Shown in pieces: positions 35,044-45,157 of a stretch of DNA of 64,000 nucleotides. Source of the DNA: Otatea glauca (lineage: Eukaryota > Streptophyta > Magnoliopsida > Poales > Poaceae); the NCBI GenBank assembly GCA_036346275.1, contig CM070715.1, forward strand, positions 76,247,667-76,311,666. Reading direction: 5' to 3'. The notes beneath the pieces were generated by a model. It did not search any database. It saw only the letters and a program-made list of their open reading frames with translations, and was not told where the DNA came from. Position numbers and translations under genes: made by a program. Position 1 is the stretch's first letter. Every line of letters starts with the position of its first letter.

Positions 35044-35698
35044 TGTTGGCATCAAAAACTTGATGTAGGGTTTCTGTCAGCAGCACACCAGACAAACACC
35101 GGGTTCAAAGCGTGCCAGTCGATTTGACCTGGAACCGACAAGGTAAAAAATATAAAATTCAATCAAAAGCCGATCGTCAAGATCAATCGGCTTGGATTCA
35201 ATCAGCTTGAAGCCCATTAAGATCAAGGTAACAAGATAAATCTAATTAGCCGATTAAGGCTAATCAGAGGATAAAGGCAGATCGATTCTGAAGAAGGCGA
35301 TGCGCAACAAAATTAGAACAAATCGAACCTGGGGTGTAATTGACGAAGATCAACAATCGACGATGCGCAACTTTATTGATCAAGATCGATTACAAAGGCT
35401 AAATTACAGAAGCTACTCCTAATCGACAGGAAAAGTAGAAAAAGTAAAGACTGGTTTGTATTGTGTTGATGATTTTCATGTAGTTCGCTTTGGCCCTTCT
35501 TTTATACCCTCGGTCGATTGTGTCCTGTTACAACACGCTTCAAGTCCGTTCCGTATCGGCCTTATCTCGGACGGTTGTTTTTCTTTAAAATCTTGCAATT
35601 ACCAAAATATCTCCAAACCTTTCCATCCTGTCCGTTAATTCCGTATCTTTGACTTTATTGCCGATTTTGACCAAGTTTGCCAAATTTTGGTGCAAACA
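35044..35698 (-). repeat. 5' LTR of Gypsy-1 (right end)
   Basis: The 655 bp LTR has its TATA box TATAAAAG on the minus strand at 35506-35499 and is followed on the plus strand by the target duplication ggggc. As the 5' LTR it should drive gag-pol leftward. Confidence 0.92.
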
Positions 35699-35703
35699 GG
35701 GGC

Positions 35704-36678
35704 CAAAACGAAACTTGAAACATTCCGATTCATGTCTAGTCCAATGATATATCGGCATGTGGGGGGCAAGAATTACTAGTACCAGTTATGGTTTCAATCA
35801 CGATTCAAATTGATGGCCTCAAAGTTTTCAATTCTAATCTAATTGACATCTATAACAATTCTTAACTTAAAGCAAATTACCGTGTGAAGCCCGTGGGATT
35901 GGCTGGTTGAATCCTTGACGCCCAGTCTTCTTTAAATAACAATCAATGGAAGTAATCACAGCAAGGTTTCAAATTTTGTTTTCGGACTACATCTTGGAGG
36001 CGATCGAAATCCAAAATTTCGATGATATTTTGAAATTTTGGCAGAAAATCAAACGAAATTCAAAAAGCAAATTTGAAATCCGGTAAATTTGAAACCGGAA
36101 AACCAAAATTTCAGTGATTTTCAACCCCCTGTAAAATGGTCTCCCGAGGCTTGAAAAAAATATAAAAAAGTCTTGCAAGCATTTATCTATATTTTCTATC
36201 TGTTTGAATGCAAAATACTAAGTATTTGCACATAAAATTGTCAAGTTAAGGTTTAGACCAAAATACAACTTGTAAGACTGAAATCCAATTTAGGGTTTAG
36301 ATCAAATTCATCATTTAAGGCCAAAATCTAAGTTAGAATTTAGGCCGAAATACATCATTTAAAGTCGAAATCTAAGTTAGGGTTTAGGGTTTCATAATTT
36401 GTGTATATATATTTATTTGCGAACTTTTCATATGTATTCCTCATAAAAGGCATTACAATTCTCCACAAGAAATCGGTGCGAAATCTGGTCCAAAAAGCCA
36501 AAATCTTGGCGAAATTCATCGGGATTTCGCCGAAATTTATCGAAATCACTATAGCAACCCTAATTTTTTTATTTCACCAGGATTTGAAATCTCAACCCGA
36601 TCGAAATCCGAAATTTCGCCGTATCCTGATAACAGCTCACATAAGCCTCCAAGTACCCAATGCTCGTACTGCCACCCA
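35704..36678. other. AT-rich decayed repeat with 'gaaattt' iterations, no gene
   Basis: It contains many diverged GAAATTTCG/CGAAATTTC blocks (36000-36130 and 36480-36620) and repeated AAATCTAAGTTAGGGTTTAG-like units at 36240-36390. It looks like an old decayed transposon. No coding frame is supported. Confidence 0.5.
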
Positions 36679-36683
36679 CACAC

Positions 36684-37638
36684 TGTTGATAAAGTAGGCA
36701 TTCTTCGATTTAATTTAATCCACATAAAAACTTTATATAACATGATATCTATCATGGTGATCACATAGCAAACAACAAGTGAATAACTCAATGTATGGGT
36801 CTCAGTTATACCCTTGGCGGGGCGGTCTGGTGGCACCAGAGGCACTTTTCTAGCAGATCAGTCGACATGATCGCAGTTTTTCGTAGTAGTCGAACGAACT
36901 TGAAACAGTGTAGATGGTTGTTGCAATGCCGATTCCGACGATGTAATCGAACATAAGGAGCAGTCATGCGGTCTTCGCGTTCCCCAAAAATCGTATTCAC
37001 TCTCTATCCCGCAGCAGGAACGAAAGAGAACGACGATTCCGAGGCTGCTCGCTCACTCGTTCTGTGTGCACGGAGAGCAGAGCCGGAATGCCTAAGCGGC
37101 GGCAAGAACAAATGAACTCGGGATGAGGAGGAGGAACTGTTGTTTTTTCTGTCTTTGACACAGGAGAGAAGGACGCCCTTTTATAGGCACCAGGAGAGGA
37201 GGTCATCAACCAGGTAACGCTCGATTAACCATGTCAGTTACAAGTAACCGACATTGATTATGAGCCAGCCATCAACCACGTCATTCTTCGTAATCGATGG
37301 CGGTTCTTGGTCATAAACCGCCACATTGATCATCAAACGGCAAAAACAAACCGCTCCCGCCCAGCACATCACGTCAGGACTGTCCTACGCACGTGCGTCT
37401 CGTCTCGACTCGACTCGCACACGCACACGCTACGCCACAGCTCGGTTCGGCTCGGCTCGCCGCGCACGCGCGTGTGTGACACTGCCTTTTCCTTTTTCCA
37501 ACCTCATAACAGATGGTCACGAGTCCAAGCTATTTAAGTTGGTCAAACCTTCTCTCAACTACCCATGTGGGACAAATGTCCTCATAACTCCTAGTATTGC
37601 ACATGAGCCTTAGAATTTATTGGGCCAAAAAACTAACA
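36684..37638 (-). repeat. 3' LTR of Copia-3 (left end)
   Basis: This 955 bp LTR has the TATA box TATAAAAG on the minus strand at 37185-37178. It is about 109 bp longer than its partner, which has lost a block of about 97 bp that included this TATA box. Confidence 0.88.
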
Positions 37639-38128
37639 ATCCCCACCAAATTCCAAGGCATATATGAAATACTCTCAGCTCTACTGTTGTTTGATATACC
37701 AGTGTTTTGATGGATTTTGTTAAGTTGAACATCTACCTAGGACAGAGGTTACACTCATCCACAACTGAACAATGGACTATCCTTGAATTGGCAGTTTTGT
37801 GCGAACAAGTTTCACCAAAGCCCTTTATTGATACTAGACTGCTATAAGCATTCCCTCAGTTTGGAGCGTATAAGTTATACTCCTTGGCCTTTCATGAGTT
37901 TCTAGAGATTACCCAATTTCATAGACTGTGACTAGCAGTCAGGCTCATATAGGTGTATTCCTCATAAGATGTTATGTAGGACAACATCTCTGCTTATATA
38001 AGCCACTCGGAATACATTAAGATATGATCAACCTGCCATACAGAATAGGAGAGTAATGCATCTCCAATGGAGTGGGCTATGTACTAAAATACTCTCCTCC
38101 CAATCAACCAATAGCTTGTTTCACCACC

Positions 38129-39890
38129 CTACTTCATGGGATCTCCGATCACATAGGATGAGTTGCCACTAAGGTGTGACTTATGTGGGTCTGCCAAGTT
38201 TTTAGCCGTCTGGACATAGTCCAACGCTATCACTCCGGAGTTTCTCATTTTCCTGACAGACTTCAAACGCCTCTTTACATGCCTCGACGACTTCATGTTG
38301 TCCTTAGAACTGTTCACCTTGACAATCACCGTTTGATGATCACAGTTCATTAGGATAGCCGGTATCGGTTTTTCAACAACCGGTAAATCCATTAGGAGTT
38401 CACGAAGCCACTCAGCCTCAACAATGGCGGTGTCTAATGTTGTGAGTTCTGCTTCCATTGTTGACCTCATTAAGATGGTCTGCTTGCAAGACTTCCATGA
38501 AACAGCGTCACCTCCAAGTGTGAAAACATATCCACTTGTGGCTTTTATCTCATCAGTATCAGATATCCAATTAGAATCACTGTAACCCTCTAGTACCCTT
38601 GGGTTCCCGGTATAGTGAATACCAAAACTCATAGTACCATGTAGATAGCGCATTACTCTTTCAAGAGCATGCTAATGATCATGTCTCGGGTTTGAGACAA
38701 ACCGGCTCAGTTTGCTGACAGCAAATGAGATGTCAGGCCTCGTAGCACTAGCTAAGTACATAAGAGAACCAATTATCTAAGAATATCTCAATTGATCTCT
38801 TGTTATCCCTTTGTTTTTCCGTAGAATCACACTAGCATCATAAGGTGTTGGAGCTGACTTACAGTCACTAAAACCAAAGCGACTCAAGATCTTTTCCACA
38901 TAGTGGGATTGCAAAAGCGTAACCCCACCATCACCTTCTCTCACTAGCTTTATGTTTAGGATAACATCAGTTTCTCCCAGATCTTTCATCTCAAAGCTTT
39001 TGGACAAAAAGTCCTTGACTTCCTTAATCACATTAAGGCTAGTCCCAAAGATCAATATGTCATCGACATATAAGCACAAAATCACTCCCTCGCCCCCACC
39101 ATAGCGATAGTATACACATTTGTCAGCTTCGTTCACAACAAAGCCAGCAGATGTCAAAGTCCTGTCGAACTTCTCATGCCATTAGTGCTTGTTTAAGGCC
39201 ATATAGAGATTTCAACAATTTACACACCATGCCTTCTTGACCTTTTGCTACAAACCCATCTGGCTGATCCATATAGATCTCCTCATCTAACTCTCCATTT
39301 AAGAAAGTCGTCTTAACGTCCATTTGATGAACGAGAAGACCATGAGACGCTGCCAGAGAAAGTAGCACTCGAATTGTGGTCAATCGAGCAATAGGCGAGT
39401 AAGTATCGAATAAATCCTCTCCTTCTTTCTGGGTATAACCCTTAGCCACAAGCCTTGTATTGTACTTTTCAATTGTACCATCAAGCCTAAGCTTTTTCTT
39501 GAACACCCACTTGCACCCTACAGGTTTGCACCCATAAGGTCGTTCAACAACCTCCCAAGTTCCATTAGACATAATAGAATCCATTTCACTCCGTACTGCT
39601 TCCTTCCAATAGTCAGCATCAGGAGATGAATATACCTCTTCAATGGTTCTTGGAGTGTCATCCATTAGATATACAATGAAGTCATCACCAAAAGACTTTA
39701 CAGTCCTTTGTCTCTTACTCTTACGAGGTGCTTCATTGTCTTCATCTACAAGATTCTCTTCAAGTGAAGGTTCAACGTGCGTTATTGGAATGATAGGCTC
39801 AGGAGAGAAGATAGTTTCTTGGTTAGATAAGCTAGGTGCTTCTTTCATTGGAAATACGTCCTCAAAGAATGTGACATCTCTGGACTCCAT
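38129..39890 (-). pseudogene. Copia-3 reverse transcriptase and RNase H, interrupted
   Basis: The frame 39890-39174 carries WEVVERPYGCKPVGCKWVF, LVAKGYTQKEGEDLFDTYSP, HQMDVKTTFLNGELDEEIYM and LLKSLYGLKQ, then a stop. The frame 39157-38777 continues with NEADKCVYYRYGGGEG, the catalytic LYVDDILIFGTS and FEMKDLGETDVILNIKLV. The frame 38653-38129 is RNase H (YSDSNWISDTDEIKATSGYV, MRSTMEAELTTLDTAIVEAE, KNLADP). The catalytic Asp pair is present. Stops at about 39172, 38777 and elsewhere break it into three pieces. Confidence 0.9.
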
Positions 39891-41032
39891 TATGTGCCCT
39901 GATACATATCGGGTACTCCAGATTTCACTATTAAAAACCTATACCCAATGCTGTGAAAGACATACCCAAGAAAGACACAGTCTACGGTCTTTAGTCCAAG
40001 CTTACGTTTCTTTGGGATTGATACATTGACCTTAGCCAAGCAACCCCAAGTTCGTAAGTAAGAGAGATTTAATCTTTTCTTTTCCCATTCCTCGAATGGG
40101 GTTATCTCTTTATTCTTTGTAGGAACTCTGTTTAGGACATGACACGCAGTCAATATAGCCTCACCCCACTATTCCTTGGAAAGTCCCGCTGTTTCTAACA
40201 TGGCGTTAACCATCTCAGTTAGAGTGCGGTTCTTTCTTTCCGCAATCCCATTAGACTGCGGTGAATAGGGCGGCGTCCTCTCATAAATTATACCGTGTTC
40301 CTCACAGAATAAATTAAAATCATTTGAGAAATACTCTCCACCGCGATCGGACCTAACTCGCTTAATCTTTTTCTCAAGTTGGTTTTCTGCCTCAGCTTTA
40401 TAAAGTTTAAAATAGTGAAGTGCCTCATCTTTTGATTTCAACAAATACACATAGCAATATCTAGTAGAATCATCTATTAAAGTCATGAAATATCTCTTTC
40501 TGCCTTTTTTCAACACACCGTTCATCTCGCACAGATCCGAGTGAACTAGTTCTAATGGTGCCAAACTCCTCGCCTCTGCTGCCTTGTGAGGCTTGCAAAT
40601 TTGCTTAGATTGTACACATACTTGGCACTTAGAACCTTTGACATGGGTAAACTTCGGGATTAAACTCATACTGGCAAGCCGTGTCATGCAACCAAGATTA
40701 ATACGACAAAGTCGTGAATGCCAAACATTAGACTCATCATCACATACATGATTCACCACATTATTACACATGTCTGATAACGAAAAGCGGAACAAACCTT
40801 CGCACTCATAGCCTTTACCAATAAAAGATCCAAATATGGATACAACACATTTATTGGACTCAAAAACTAGCTTATAACCATCTCTACATAATAGAGATCC
40901 ACTGACAAGGTTCTTATTAATCGCGAGTACATGTTGCACGTTCTTCAGTCGCACGACCTTGCCTGAAGTGAACTTCAGATCAACCGTGCCGACCCCACGC
41001 ACAAATGCCTGCGATCCATTACCCATTAGCAC
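39891..41032 (-). pseudogene. Copia-3 protease-adjacent region and integrase, interrupted
   Basis: The 41032-40169 frame begins with the block between protease and integrase (VVRLKNVQHVLAINKNLVS), then the zinc region (ESNVWHSRLCRINLG, where the second zinc His is Arg, and SKCQVCVQSKQ). The DDE core follows with its Asp residues in LELVHSDLCEMNGV and RVRSDRGGEYFSNDF and its Glu in SNGIAERKNRTLTEM. A stop ends the frame at 40169, and the C-terminal part continues at 40153-39890 (VPTKNKEITPFEEWEKKRL, YLRTWGCLAKV). The protein would be truncated. Confidence 0.9.
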
Positions 41033-41362
41033 GGAGGAAGTCCTTGTGATCTGGTAAGAAGAAAACCGATATTTGTCAGCACATACATGTATATTGACCC
41101 CAGTGTCAACCCACCAATCTGGTGAATGACATACTGAAAGAACAAGAGGTAATTATTACGTGCCGGATGCTCCCTCTTGATGTTACCAATGACAATGTTG
41201 ATGGACTTTTACGCTTGTCTTTGCGCTCGGTGCATTCCTTAGCCAGTGGCGGGTTTTTGCATACAAAGCGATCTCCTTCCCTTTATTCTTCTTCTTCTTG
41301 AAGCTAGTAGTCTGGTTGGCTTTATTCTTGTTATCAGCCTTGTTCTTATTTTTCTTTTGGGA

Positions 41363-42214
41363 TTAAAAATTCCTTTTCTGCACCAAATTGGCATTGGAAT
41401 TTCCCTCATGTCCCTTTCCACGAATATCCTTTGCCCTCGCCTTTTCCTCAACATCAAGAGACCCAATCAAGTCAGCGACGTTGAACTCTTGTCTCTTATA
41501 TTTTAAAGAAGTGGCAAAATCCCTCCAAGAGATTGGCAGTTTCACAATGATGCACCCTGCCACAAACTTGTCAGGCAATACGCATGGAAAGTGCTCAAGC
41601 TCCTTTGCAAGCGACTGAATCTCATAAGCTTGTTCTACTACAGAACGGTCATCGACCATCTTGTAGTCATGAAATGCTCCATGACGTCTGACTCGCTTTG
41701 CATCTGAGACCCCAAATTTGGCCTCAAGAGCATCCCATAATTGTTTAGCAGAAGATAAGATCATGTATACATCCACTAGGTTTTCTCCTAGAACGCTTAT
41801 AACGGCACATCTGAACAGATTATCGGCAGCCTCAAACACTTTCTCCTCATCAGGAGATAGCGCCCCTTCAGGCTTGCCTTGTGCCACATAATACACGTTC
41901 ATGGCAGTCAACCAAAGAATCATCCTTGCACGCCAACGTTTGTAGTTTGCTCCATCGAACACGTTGGGCTTTAGTGCAGCAGCGAAGCCAGTAACCGAGG
42001 AATTTCTATAATACGATTTTTGGATTGTTGATAAAGTAGGCATTTTTCGGTTTAATTTAATCCACATAAAAACTTTATATAACATGACATCTAGCATGGT
42101 GATCACATAGCAAACAGCAAGTGAATAACTCAACAGAAGGGTCTCCAGATTATACCCTTGAGTGGGGCCAGTACCGGTGGCACTAGAGGCGCTTTTCTGC
42201 AGATCAGTCGACAT
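41363..42214 (-). pseudogene. Copia-3 gag, starting inside the 5' LTR
   Basis: The ATG at 42214-42212 (MSTDLQKSASSATGTGPT) opens a frame that runs without a stop from the 5' LTR into the internal region and ends near 41363. Inside the LTR it encodes a hydrophobic stretch (LLLSYSLAVCYVITMLDVML). After the LTR border (42026) come VFDGANYKRWRARMILWLTA, the standard Copia gag segment, and EQAYEIQSLAKELE. A Lys/Arg/Gly-rich segment near 41466-41239 is the expected nucleocapsid position in another frame. A longer start at 42313 is possible. The zinc knuckle is not intact in this copy. Confidence 0.75.
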
Positions 42215-42871
42215 GATCGTAGTTTTTCGTAGTAGTCGAACGAACTTGAAGCAGTGTAGACGGTTGTTGTAGTGCCGATTCCGACGATGTAATCGAACAC
42301 AAGGAGCAGTCACGCGGTCTTCGCGTTCCCCAAAAATCGTATTCGCTCTCTATCCCGCAGCAAGAACGCAAGAGAACGACGATTCCGGAGGCCTGCTCAC
42401 TCTGGTTCATGTGCGCACAGGAGACAGAGCTGGGGATGCCTAGATGGCAGCGCAACAGCTGAACTCGGGATGAGGAGGAGGAACTGTTGTTTTTTCTGTC
42501 TTTGACACTGGAGAGAAGGACAACCACGTCCGTTACTGGTAACTGACAGCGGTTACTGGTCATAAACCGGCCACATTGATCACTGAAACGGCAAAACCAA
42601 ACCGCTCCCGCCCAGCACATCACGTCCAGCCTGGCCTGTGCCGCGCAGGCGCACGTCTCGACTCGCACACGCACAAGCACACGGCTCGGCTCAGCGCGTG
42701 CGCGCGTGTGGCACCGTCTTTTCCTTTTTCCAACCTCACAACAGATAGACACAAGTTCAAGCTATTTAAGTTGGTCAAACCTTCTCTCAACTACCCATGT
42801 GGGACAAATATCCTCATAACTCTTAGTATTGCACATGGATCTTGGGATTTATTAGGCCAAAAAAACTAACA
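42026..42871 (-). repeat. 5' LTR of Copia-3 (right end), TATA-less
   Basis: This 846 bp LTR matches 36684-37638 but lacks about 97 bp around 42520, removing the segment that carries TATAAAAG in the other LTR. The flanking target duplication cacac follows at 42872-42876. Confidence 0.88.
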
Positions 42872-43029
42872 CACACTTCTCTTGCCTATTCATACTAGCT
42901 GCACTGGTGAGCTCTTCCCTATCCACTGCCACTGCATTACATAAAAAAAGGAGTGTTCTAGTATTGCCGATAATAGTGCAAAATGTCGGCAGGGCTCATC
43001 GATAATATCGAACCATCCAGTAGCAGCTA

Positions 43030-43252
43030 CTTCCTCCGATCACATATGGTTGTCATTTTAGGTATAGACACGTCTCTAAAACTCAATCTTAACAACTAAT
43101 TTCTATTGTAATATATTCAAAAAATTTAATATTATCAAAGTACATTTCGAGATGTATCTACACATATGATTTTTTATACATCCAATCTAAATATTTAAAA
43201 AGATATCAATAGTTAAAGATTTAAAAAATTAACTATATGTGACCGGAGGAAG
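43030..43252 (+). mobile_element. Stowaway-like MITE
   Basis: The 223 bp element starts CTTCCTCCGATCACATATGG and ends with its inverted counterpart (ATATGTGACCGGAGGAAG), flanked by TA on both sides (43028-43029 and 43253-43254). The AT-rich interior and TA target are typical of Stowaway elements of Tc1/mariner type. Confidence 0.85.
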
Positions 43253-43309
43253 TAGCTTCCAGTGGTACACACGACACGTAGCTAGCTGCGCATAATTAGA
43301 AAGAGATAA

Positions 43310-44165
43310 TATTGCGTCGAGACATGCCGTCAATATACCTCAATCGTCGTTTTCTTTTGTTTGGGGTAAGCTTCAGGGTGCATGCTTTTTTGGGACGTCA
43401 CACCGCTCACGTACTGTTATGGTACCGTGCGTGGACTCAGATCATAGACTTCAGCATTTGGAATCGAGGAGGAGGGGGGGTTGGGTGGGGGAGAGTGGGA
43501 GAGGACCATGTCTTTTATGTCCCATATTTTCTTGCTTGCATTTAGGTAAAATAAGCATGCTGAATATAGATCAAATCTATCAACATTGTGGGAGAAGGAA
43601 ACCGGCGATGGGATCCAACTGCCTTCCTCATCATCGGCGACACAATCCACCAAATCCTGCGACTCTCGCCTACATTCTCATATAGGCAACAGAACGGTTA
43701 TCTGTCGACGACTGGTGGTTACTGACTGGTAGTACGAAGATGGCACGGCGGGCAGAGGAGGGCAGCCACTAGCATGACCGAGGCAGCATTGTGGGAGGAG
43801 GATGCTGATGACAAGATCCAATGTATCTGGTCGTCTTCCTTGTTGCCAGCGACAAGATCCACCAAGTCCGGTTGTCTTCCTCATCGCCAACGCTAGGATC
43901 GACCATATCCTATGACCCTCGACTTGCTCCTCATCTGGGTCACGGAGCGGTCCAATGCTACCTTTGTGCACGTCACCTCGTGGCTCTAGTTCATTGTCGC
44001 TCACGTCATGGGCAACTTCGAGCTCTACCTTTATCGCTTAGGCGATAGGGGAAGAGATAGTGGTGCTGACGAGTGGCAAGAGTAGGGTGGTGGTCGTAGG
44101 TGAGCATGGCGGAGATTTTTTTGCTATTTGCTTTTTTAATAAATCTTGTTGTATTTTTTAGTTAG
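43310..44165 (+). repeat. Dispersed repeat unit, copy 1 (with empty Helitron site)
   Basis: The segment shares colinear blocks with 44188-50885: GAGACATGCC...CCTCAATCGTC, GGGGTAAGCTTCA, GGTACCGTGCGTGGACT, GCATTTAGGTAAAATAAGCA, and at 43888-44165 a block found again at 50611-50885 (ATCGACCATAT to TTTTTTTGCTATTTG). Short frames in it are not conserved between copies, so I do not call a gene. The junction GGTAAAA|TAAGCATG at 43551/43552 is the unoccupied form of the Helitron site at 44460. Confidence 0.7.
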
Positions 44166-44265
44166 AAATTGATGAAATCCGTTAAATTTGCATCGAGACA
44201 TGCCTTCCATATACCTCAATCGTCTTTTCTTTTGTTTGGGGTAAGCTTCAAAGTGCATGCTTTTT

Positions 44266-44349
44266 GGGACGTCACAATGCTCACGTACTATTACGGTACC
44301 GTGCGTGGGGACGTCACAATGCTCACGTACTATTACGGTACCGTGCGTG
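44266..44349 (+). repeat. 42-bp perfect tandem duplication
   Basis: Copies 44266-44307 and 44308-44349 both begin GGGACGTCACAATGCTCACG. Copy 1 of the larger unit has this segment only once (about 43392-43433), so the duplication arose in copy 2. Confidence 0.85.
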
Positions 44350-44460
44350 GACTGAGAGCCTAGACTATATAGTATTCATAATCGAGAGAGAGAGAGAAGG
44401 GAGAGTGGGAGAGGACCACGTCTTTTATGCCCGCATATTCTTACTTGCATTTAGGTAAAA

Positions 44461-45093
44461 TTAGTATAGTGTCTTGTCTTCCGGTTTCTTTTTCCCAGCA
44501 CGTAATATATGGTCTTTTTCTTTTCTAGAATGTTTGTTTCCTTTTTCTTAATTCCAGGATATTTGTTTCCTTTTCCTTGAGATGATGCTGGAGGTGGGGG
44601 AAGATCTGTTGTGGGCCACATGGATGAGTTAGACACATTAAACAATGGCCATCGGATGTGGGTGAGTAAAGCTGAGGAAAGATCTGAGAGGTTAATTTTG
44701 ATGGAGGTAAGTTTCTAGGGACGTTTCGCTGGATGCGTGAAGGTTGGGCCATCTCTAGTGGGATGTATTATTTGGGGTGGACGTAGAAAAGAATGCTTAG
44801 GTGCATTATAAAGGGGTATAGATTCCAGGATATTTGTTTTCTTTTCCTTGAGATGATGCTGGAGGTGGGGGAAGATCTGTTGTGGGCCACATGGATGAGT
44901 TAGACACATTAAACAATGGCCATCGGATGTGGGTGAGTAAAGCTGAGGAAAGATCTGAGAGGTTAATTTTGATGGAGGTAAGTTTCTAGGGACGTTTCGC
45001 TGGATGCGTGAAGGTTGGGCCATCTCTAGTGGGGTGTATTATTTGGGGTGGACGTAGAAAAGAATTCTTATGTGCATTATAAAGGGGTATAGA
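44461..45093 (-). mobile_element. Short non-autonomous Helitron with duplicated 5' end
   Basis: On the minus strand it starts TCTATACCCCTTTATAATGC (45093) and ends GACACTATACTAA (44461), that is TC...CTAA. The host bases are A and T, without target duplication. The empty site GGTAAAA|TAAGCATG is present in the paralogous repeat at 43545-43558, which fixes both ends to the base. A 271 bp segment, including a second copy of the 5' terminus, is tandemly duplicated (44551-44821 and 44822-45092). No coding sequence. Confidence 0.85.
44551..45092 (-). repeat. 271-bp tandem duplication inside the Helitron
   Basis: Both copies begin ATTCCAGGATATTTGTTT (plus strand) and end GGGGTATAGA. They differ at only a few positions, so the duplication is recent. 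A diverged inverted copy lies at 60437-60670 in the other Helitron. Confidence 0.9.
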
Positions 45094-45157
45094 TAAGCAT
45101 GTTGAATATGGATAAAATCTGTCAACATCGCGGGAGGAGGAAATTAGCGACGGGAAT

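Larger units (their letters stand above)
24055..35698 (-). mobile_element. Complete 11.6 kb Gypsy LTR retrotransposon carrying an antisense PMD gene (Gypsy-1)
   Basis: LTRs of 652 bp (24055-24706) and 655 bp (35044-35698) are flanked by the perfect target duplication ggggc (24050-24054 and 35699-35703). The coding order on the minus strand is gag, protease, RT, RNase H, integrase, the Ty3/Gypsy order. The polypurine tract TTGGGGGCATA (minus, 24717-24707) borders the 24055-24706 LTR, confirming minus orientation. I see no standard tRNA primer site next to the other LTR. RT and RNase H motifs resemble the Tat lineage. Between integrase and the 3' LTR lies a plus-strand, multi-exon PMD gene (25038-27939). 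Confidence 0.93.
36684..42871 (-). mobile_element. Complete 6.2 kb Copia LTR retrotransposon (Copia-3)
   Basis: LTRs 36684-37638 and 42026-42871 are flanked by the perfect target duplication cacac (36679-36683 and 42872-42876). The minus-strand order gag, integrase, RT, RNase H is Copia. A polypurine tract GGTGGGGAT (minus, 37647-37639) precedes the 3' LTR. No standard primer site for initiator tRNA-Met is seen at the inner edge of the 5' LTR. The coding region is split by frameshifts and stops. Confidence 0.92.

Noticed and set aside
43821..44048. Short frames in repeat unit 1 considered as a gene
   Set aside because: The frames are not maintained in the second copy at 50611-50885.
44551..45092. 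Tandem repeat considered as a CRISPR-like or satellite array
   Set aside because: Only two 271 bp copies with no spacers, and the borders coincide with Helitron ends.
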